Of a stretch of DNA of 7,988 nucleotides, positions 5,315-7,988 are shown piece by piece. Within the stretch, counting starts at the first letter, position 1. Every line of letters begins with the position of its first letter. The notes beneath the pieces were generated by a model. That model was not told the DNA's origin. It worked only from the letters and a program-made list of their open reading frames with translations, and did no database searches. The translations under genes and the position numbers were made by a program. Origin of the DNA: an uncultured Romboutsia sp. (lineage in GTDB: Bacteria; Bacillota; Clostridia; Peptostreptococcales; Peptostreptococcaceae); NCBI GenBank assembly GCA_937907205.1, contig CALESE010000052.1, positions 1-7,988 on the forward strand, read 5' to 3'.

Positions 5315-5388
5315 TAAAAAATCTATATTTATTTTGTACATTATTTCATAAGTTAATTTTTAAAAACAAAATAAATATGGATTTTTTA
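5315..5388 (+). promoter_or_regulatory. Second long hairpin burying a start codon (gene at 5377)
   Basis: Bases 5315-5337 pair with 5366-5388 without interruption: 23 pairs, one of them U-G, closing a 28-nt loop at 5338-5365. The ATG at 5377-5379 lies in the middle of the right arm opposite TAT 5324-5326, with the wobble at its G, exactly as at the resolvase gene. The left arm begins 19 bases after the previous stop. The loop holds a promoter-like element (5347-5354), so initiation there would make an mRNA lacking the left arm. The pairing is directly visible; the switch is inferred. Confidence 0.7.
5347..5354 (+). promoter_or_regulatory. Late-promoter-like octamer CATAAGTT in the hairpin loop
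   Basis: CATAAGTT sits in the loop, preceded by ACATTATTT, and matches the element ahead of the resolvase gene (TATAAGTA preceded by ACATT...TTTAT). With T4-late-like spacing, transcription would start near 5360, giving a leader of about 15-17 bases (AAAAACAAAATAAAT) before the ATG at 5377. The leader string TAAAAACAAAA (5361-5371) recurs at 6195-6205 before the next gene. Confidence 0.35.
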
Positions 5389-6183
5389 GATTTTATTAAG
5401 GAAAGTTCACCAAAGTTAAATAAGATTCTTGAAACAGAATATCAGAATTATCTGAACTTTCAGAAGCCATTAGAATTCTTAAAGGTAGGTCATATATATG
5501 AGTGTAATTCTATTAAGTATGGTGGCGGAGGTGGTAGATTCATTATTACTGCAGTTGCTCCATTTCTAAAGATAGGTACTAACATTACAAAACCAGAACC
5601 AATCTATCATATCATTTCATTAAATGAATTAGGTGAATATGATTCAAGAGAAGATGAAGTTCATTGGGAGACAATAGATAGGATTTATGAAATGGTCTTG
5701 ACAGATGTTACTGATGAATATGAAGAAAATGATAAGATATTCAATTGGATTCACCCAAAACCATTCTGGGAATTCTATTGGGATATAGATAAGAAAAGAA
5801 TATTCAAAGTGCATACATCAACTTGGTCTTATCCTGATGGATGTTGGAACGGGGACAGATATAAACAAAAGAGATGTCATAGAGCTGAGTGTTATGTACA
5901 ACCAATGTATATTGATGAAGTAAACAATACAATAGAAACAAAATATTCTTTTTCATTGATTAGATTAGGTGCAGACAATAAATGTTGGTGCGTCGATACT
6001 GAAAAGAAAAGAATGAGTGGATATTGTGATGGAAGATTTGAAGGTAAATTTAATAAGAGAAGTGCTTGTTCAAGAGTAATTGGAGTACCTTACTTCAGAA
6101 TGCTTGATAAGGTGTTTAAGACAAAAGAAATTGAATATGTTACATCGTTCAAACCTTATCCATTTACTTCATTGTCACTTTGA
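5377..6183 (+). CDS. Hypothetical cysteine-rich protein (268 aa)
   Basis: I do not recognise this protein. With the ATG at 5377 it begins MDFLDFIKESSPKLN, a typical soluble start. The frame is open back to ATG 5293, overlapping the previous stop, but those 28 extra codons (MKSLKFPIKN ... FKNKIN) fall in an A/T-rich hairpin and look non-coding, so 5377 is preferred. A run of five glycines (49-53) in IKYGGGGGRFIITAV lies between two predicted strands. The second half has seven cysteines between 156 and 231 (CWNGD, RCHRAEC, KCWCVD, GYCDG, ACSR), possibly metal-binding, and many aromatic residues (FWEFYWDIDKKRIFKVHTSTW). No membrane segment or signal peptide is visible. Its translation is predicted to be controlled by the hairpin at 5315-5388. 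Confidence 0.75.
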   Translation: MDFLDFIKESSPKLNKILETEYQNYLNFQKPLEFLKVGHIYECNSIKYGGGGGRFIITAVAPFLKIGTNITKPEPIYHIISLNELGEYDSREDEVHWETIDRIYEMVLTDVTDEYEENDKIFNWIHPKPFWEFYWDIDKKRIFKVHTSTWSYPDGCWNGDRYKQKRCHRAECYVQPMYIDEVNNTIETKYSFSLIRLGADNKCWCVDTEKKRMSGYCDGRFEGKFNKRSACSRVIGVPYFRMLDKVFKTKEIEYVTSFKPYPFTSLSL

Positions 6184-6188
6184 TTCAT

Positions 6189-6196
6189 TATACGTA
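6189..6196 (+). promoter_or_regulatory. Putative promoter octamer TATACGTA before the esterase gene
   Basis: TATACGTA differs by one base from TATAAGTA (1628-1635) and lies in the 26-base gap before the ATG at 6210. It is followed by TAAAAACAAAA (6195-6205), identical to the leader of the gene at 5377. No start-burying hairpin is visible here. It may belong to the same late-type promoter family; the evidence is similarity to two other sites in this window only. Confidence 0.3.
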
Positions 6197-6209
6197 AAAA
6201 CAAAAAGAA

Positions 6210-6854
6210 ATGCAGAAGAAAGTATTATATATCTATGGCTATGGTAGTTCACCAAAGTCAAGTACATGTAAATGGCTAAAGAATAATCTCCCAAATACAA
6301 TTGTATATAGTTTTGAATATGTTCAGTCAGATCCAGAAAATTCTATTCCGTATTTATGTTCTTTAGTAGAAGAATTAGATATTGATATTGTAATTGGATC
6401 AAGCCTTGGTGGGTGGTATGCTATGCATATTGCAAGCATTTGTTCATTACCAAGTATTCTCATTAACCCTGTTACAGATTCTACTTTAGAGCAAGTTGTA
6501 GATTATGTTTCAGATCATGATAGTCATATTGTAGAAAATCTTGTAAAGTATTCTAAAGAACATCCATTGTTTGAAACCAATGAATGTTGGACTGGTTATC
6601 TATGGGATAATTGTGAAGATGGATATTATTCTGTATTGATATGGAGTGATGATGATGAAGTAATAAAGAGAACAAAAGTATTACCTACGGAGTTTCATAA
6701 AAATATTTTGACTAAATATATTGTTCCTAATGGTAAACATCAGTTGAATAATGATGAAAAGATAAAATATGTATTACCAGCATATAAGAATTTAATAAAT
6801 ACAATTATTCCTAAAATAAACAATTTTTATAAAAATACAATGGTTATGCCATGA
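6210..6854 (+). CDS. YqiA-like alpha/beta-hydrolase (esterase)
   Basis: The 214-residue product resembles the YqiA/UPF0227 esterases. The start, VLYIYGYGSSPKSSTCKWLK (5-24), carries the oxyanion loop and the S-x-K-x-x-x-L pattern. The nucleophile elbow is IGSSLGGWYA (62-71, G-x-S-x-G with Ser65), followed by PSILINP (81-87). The likely acid is in SDDDEVI (Asp149) and the base in VPNGKHQLN (His177). The full triad is therefore present and the length is near the family's usual 190-220, so it should be an active, cytoplasmic carboxylesterase or thioesterase; the substrate is unknown. It has no signal peptide. Its TGA overlaps the next gene's ATG by four bases (ATGA), implying translational coupling. 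The C-terminal tail (INNFYKNTMVMP) extends past the hydrolase core. Confidence 0.8.
   Translation: MQKKVLYIYGYGSSPKSSTCKWLKNNLPNTIVYSFEYVQSDPENSIPYLCSLVEELDIDIVIGSSLGGWYAMHIASICSLPSILINPVTDSTLEQVVDYVSDHDSHIVENLVKYSKEHPLFETNECWTGYLWDNCEDGYYSVLIWSDDDEVIKRTKVLPTEFHKNILTKYIVPNGKHQLNNDEKIKYVLPAYKNLINTIIPKINNFYKNTMVMP
6823..6836 (+). repeat. 14-bp A/T palindrome near the end of the esterase gene
   Basis: ATTTTTATAAAAAT is a perfect palindrome inside the last codons of the esterase gene, 14 bases before the ATG at 6851. It contains TATAAAAA, which could serve as a -10-like element for the downstream gene. Its simple composition means it may be incidental. Confidence 0.25.
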
Positions 6855-7534
6855 AGAAATTAATTCAGTATATTGAAGAGCATTATATTACAGGAACAGA
6901 TAAAGAATCAGTATCTAAATTAGTAGATAAATATGGGGATGATATGTTTTCTATTATAGAATATGGATATAGAGATATTGGTGGTTGCTCAGGAATTGAG
7001 AAGAAAGAAGATATTGTAAATAAAGCAGATTTTGCCAAGCTATACAGAAATGAAGGTAAGATAGTTGCTGTTGCATTGTATGCTGATAAGAGACATCCTA
7101 ATGCTGGTTCAGATGTTTATTTGAATGACAGAACAAAGAATCGAGGTAGAAAGATAGTTGCTATAGCTGCATCAGAAGGAAATTCTGAATATCTGAAGAA
7201 GATATTGATAGAAGATTTCAAGAGAATGGAAAGAAATGTATGGGGTGAATTTTCTTCAAAAGCTGCAACATTTGCATTACGTTGTGGTGCATTACCTATC
7301 CCAATAGAGGCAGCAGAAGCTATTATGGATCCTAAGAAATTTTATGATAAGAAAGAAGATGGATATTTCTATACAAGAGATATTAAAGGTCACAAGCATA
7401 CAAAGATAATGATGGGAAATCATCTTTTCTACAACCACAATGTAGATGAGAAGCTTACAGAAGAAGATATTCAGGAGTTTAAGAAACTAGCAATAAAATA
7501 TGCTGCAGAAGATGAAAAATTAAATCATATTTAA
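6851..7534 (+). CDS. GNAT-like phage protein (putative N-acetyltransferase fold)
   Basis: This 227-residue protein matches, from memory, a recurring phage family with a GNAT-like layout. It has IIEYGYRDIGGCSGIEKKEDI (35-55), a strand pair LYRNEGKIVAVALYADKR (64-81), then GRKIVAIAASEGNSEYLKKILIEDFKR (99-125), where the acetyl-CoA loop would be expected. WGEFSSKAATFALRCGALPIPIEAAEAIM (131-159) follows, with EFS near the usual catalytic strand. Its C-terminus is YTRDIKGHKHTKIMMGN (174-190) plus a charged helix. The canonical Q/R-x-x-G-x-G/A loop is not clear, so enzyme activity is uncertain and some relatives may be non-catalytic. Its ATG overlaps the esterase stop by four bases, and its TAA is one base from the next ATG, so the three genes are probably co-translated. 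Confidence 0.5.
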   Translation: MKKLIQYIEEHYITGTDKESVSKLVDKYGDDMFSIIEYGYRDIGGCSGIEKKEDIVNKADFAKLYRNEGKIVAVALYADKRHPNAGSDVYLNDRTKNRGRKIVAIAASEGNSEYLKKILIEDFKRMERNVWGEFSSKAATFALRCGALPIPIEAAEAIMDPKKFYDKKEDGYFYTRDIKGHKHTKIMMGNHLFYNHNVDEKLTEEDIQEFKKLAIKYAAEDEKLNHI

Positions 7535-7535
7535 C

Positions 7536-7988
7536 ATGTCAGAAAATCAATTGAAATATGCTCCTAAATTATTCATATTGGTTATGGGAGCTAATGCTGA
7601 AATATGTAAAGGATTCACTTTTCAGGATGAGTTTGACCTTGCATTAGAAACCTGGGCTAAAGAGCTTCCTGAAAATTTATCAGTAATTTACTACACTGGA
7701 GGAAATTACATGAAAACTGAGTTCAATCAATATAAAGATCATGAAAATGTTTGGCATTTGCATCTTGCTTGTGAAGATGATATGCAATATACATTTAAGA
7801 AAACTTGGATGGCATATAGGTTTATTGCAGACAAGTATTCCCCAGATTGGATATTCAGAACTAATACAAGCACTTATGTGAATATCAGAGTTTTGAATGA
7901 TTTCATATTGAATCATGCTGATCCAAAAATAACTTATGGTTCAGATTTGTATTCTCTATCTGAAGCTTGTTGCCCTTATCCACTTTGT
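7536..7988 (+). CDS. Glycosyltransferase-like protein, N-terminal part (runs off the window)
   Basis: The frame is open from ATG 7536 to the last base (151 codons). The ATG follows the previous stop after one base in the context TTTAACATG, so it is probably translationally coupled. The protein begins MSENQLKYAPKLFILVMGAN (an early beta strand, residues 11-18, typical of a Rossmann-like GT-A start). It contains DLALETWAKELPENLSVIYYTGG (34-56), YTFKKTWMAYRFIADKYSPDW (85-105) and IFRTNTSTYVNIRVLNDFI (106-124). The last resembles the 'K/R-T-D-D-D-x-[FY]-V-N-x-x-x-L' region of GT31/fringe-like glycosyltransferases, but with RTNTSTY in place of a DxD metal motif. It may glycosylate virion proteins or host surface sugars. 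The family call is by pattern only; the C-terminal half is missing from the window. Confidence 0.5.
   Translation, partial: MSENQLKYAPKLFILVMGANAEICKGFTFQDEFDLALETWAKELPENLSVIYYTGGNYMKTEFNQYKDHENVWHLHLACEDDMQYTFKKTWMAYRFIADKYSPDWIFRTNTSTYVNIRVLNDFILNHADPKITYGSDLYSLSEACCPYPLC

Noticed and set aside
5293..5376. N-terminal extension of the Cys-rich protein from the ATG overlapping the previous stop
   Set aside because: The 28 codons are extremely A/T-rich, lie in the hairpin and its loop, and give a Lys/Phe/Leu-rich stretch unlike the rest of the protein. MDFLDFIKES at 5377 is a more natural start. Kept only as a possible leader frame.
7526..7560. CATATTT/AAATATG inverted repeat around the start at 7536
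   Set aside because: Seven pairs over a 21-base loop, and both arms are largely inside coding sequence; not distinguishable from chance.
1..7988. Alternative genetic code (TAG reassigned, as in Lak-type phages)
   Set aside because: No TAG is used as a stop among the nine visible stops, but every recognised protein is complete under the standard code, so there is no positive evidence of recoding in this window.
1..7988. CRISPR array, insertion sequence or integrase/attachment site
   Set aside because: No regularly spaced direct repeats, transposase or recombinase motifs, or terminal inverted repeats with target duplications are visible.

Overview
The window looks like part of a large, AT-rich tailed-phage genome, probably a T4-like/jumbo-type myovirus infecting a Bacteroidota host. 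The phage assignment rests on a tail-tube-like structural protein, a phage-type RuvC-fold resolvase, an Fe-S DinG/XPD-like helicase and several small accessory enzymes, all tightly packed on the + strand. The host is an inference: none of the starts has a recognisable Shine-Dalgarno sequence. Starts follow A/T-rich leaders instead (AATAACATG recurs), and one upstream region carries a perfect Bacteroidota-type -7 element (TAnnTTTG). All nine visible stop codons are TAA (6) or TGA (3); none is TAG.

Layout: (1) 1-1006, a structural block, with the tail of a hydrophilic protein and a 283-aa tail-tube-like protein. (2) 1007-1190, a 184-nt gap holding a GC-rich, strongly folded RNA element (12-bp closing stem, two internal hairpins, then an 11-T tract) that probably ends the structural transcript, followed by a promoter. 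(3) 1191-4167, an unknown Trp-rich 123-aa protein, a RuvC-like Holliday-junction resolvase and the helicase: a recombination/replication group. (4) 4175-7988, accessory genes: a two-domain protein with an ADP-ribosyltransferase-like core, an unknown Cys-rich protein, a YqiA-like esterase, a GNAT-like protein and the N-terminal part of a glycosyltransferase-like protein cut by the window edge.

The most notable feature is regulatory. Two separate genes, the resolvase and the unknown gene at 5377, have their start codons buried in long near-perfect RNA hairpins (26 of 27 and 23 of 23 positions paired). In both, the start codon faces UAU, with a U-G wobble at its G, and a promoter-like octamer (TATAAGTA / CATAAGTT) lies in or beside the loop. 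A related octamer (TATACGTA) precedes the esterase gene. This layout resembles the known T4 switch at genes such as e and soc, where a read-through early transcript folds and hides the start while a late promoter inside the hairpin makes a shorter, translatable mRNA. In addition, 16 nt of the second loop are exactly complementary to the start region of the ADP-ribosyltransferase-like gene 1.2 kb upstream. The fold and base-pairing statements are read directly from the sequence; the regulatory meaning is inference.
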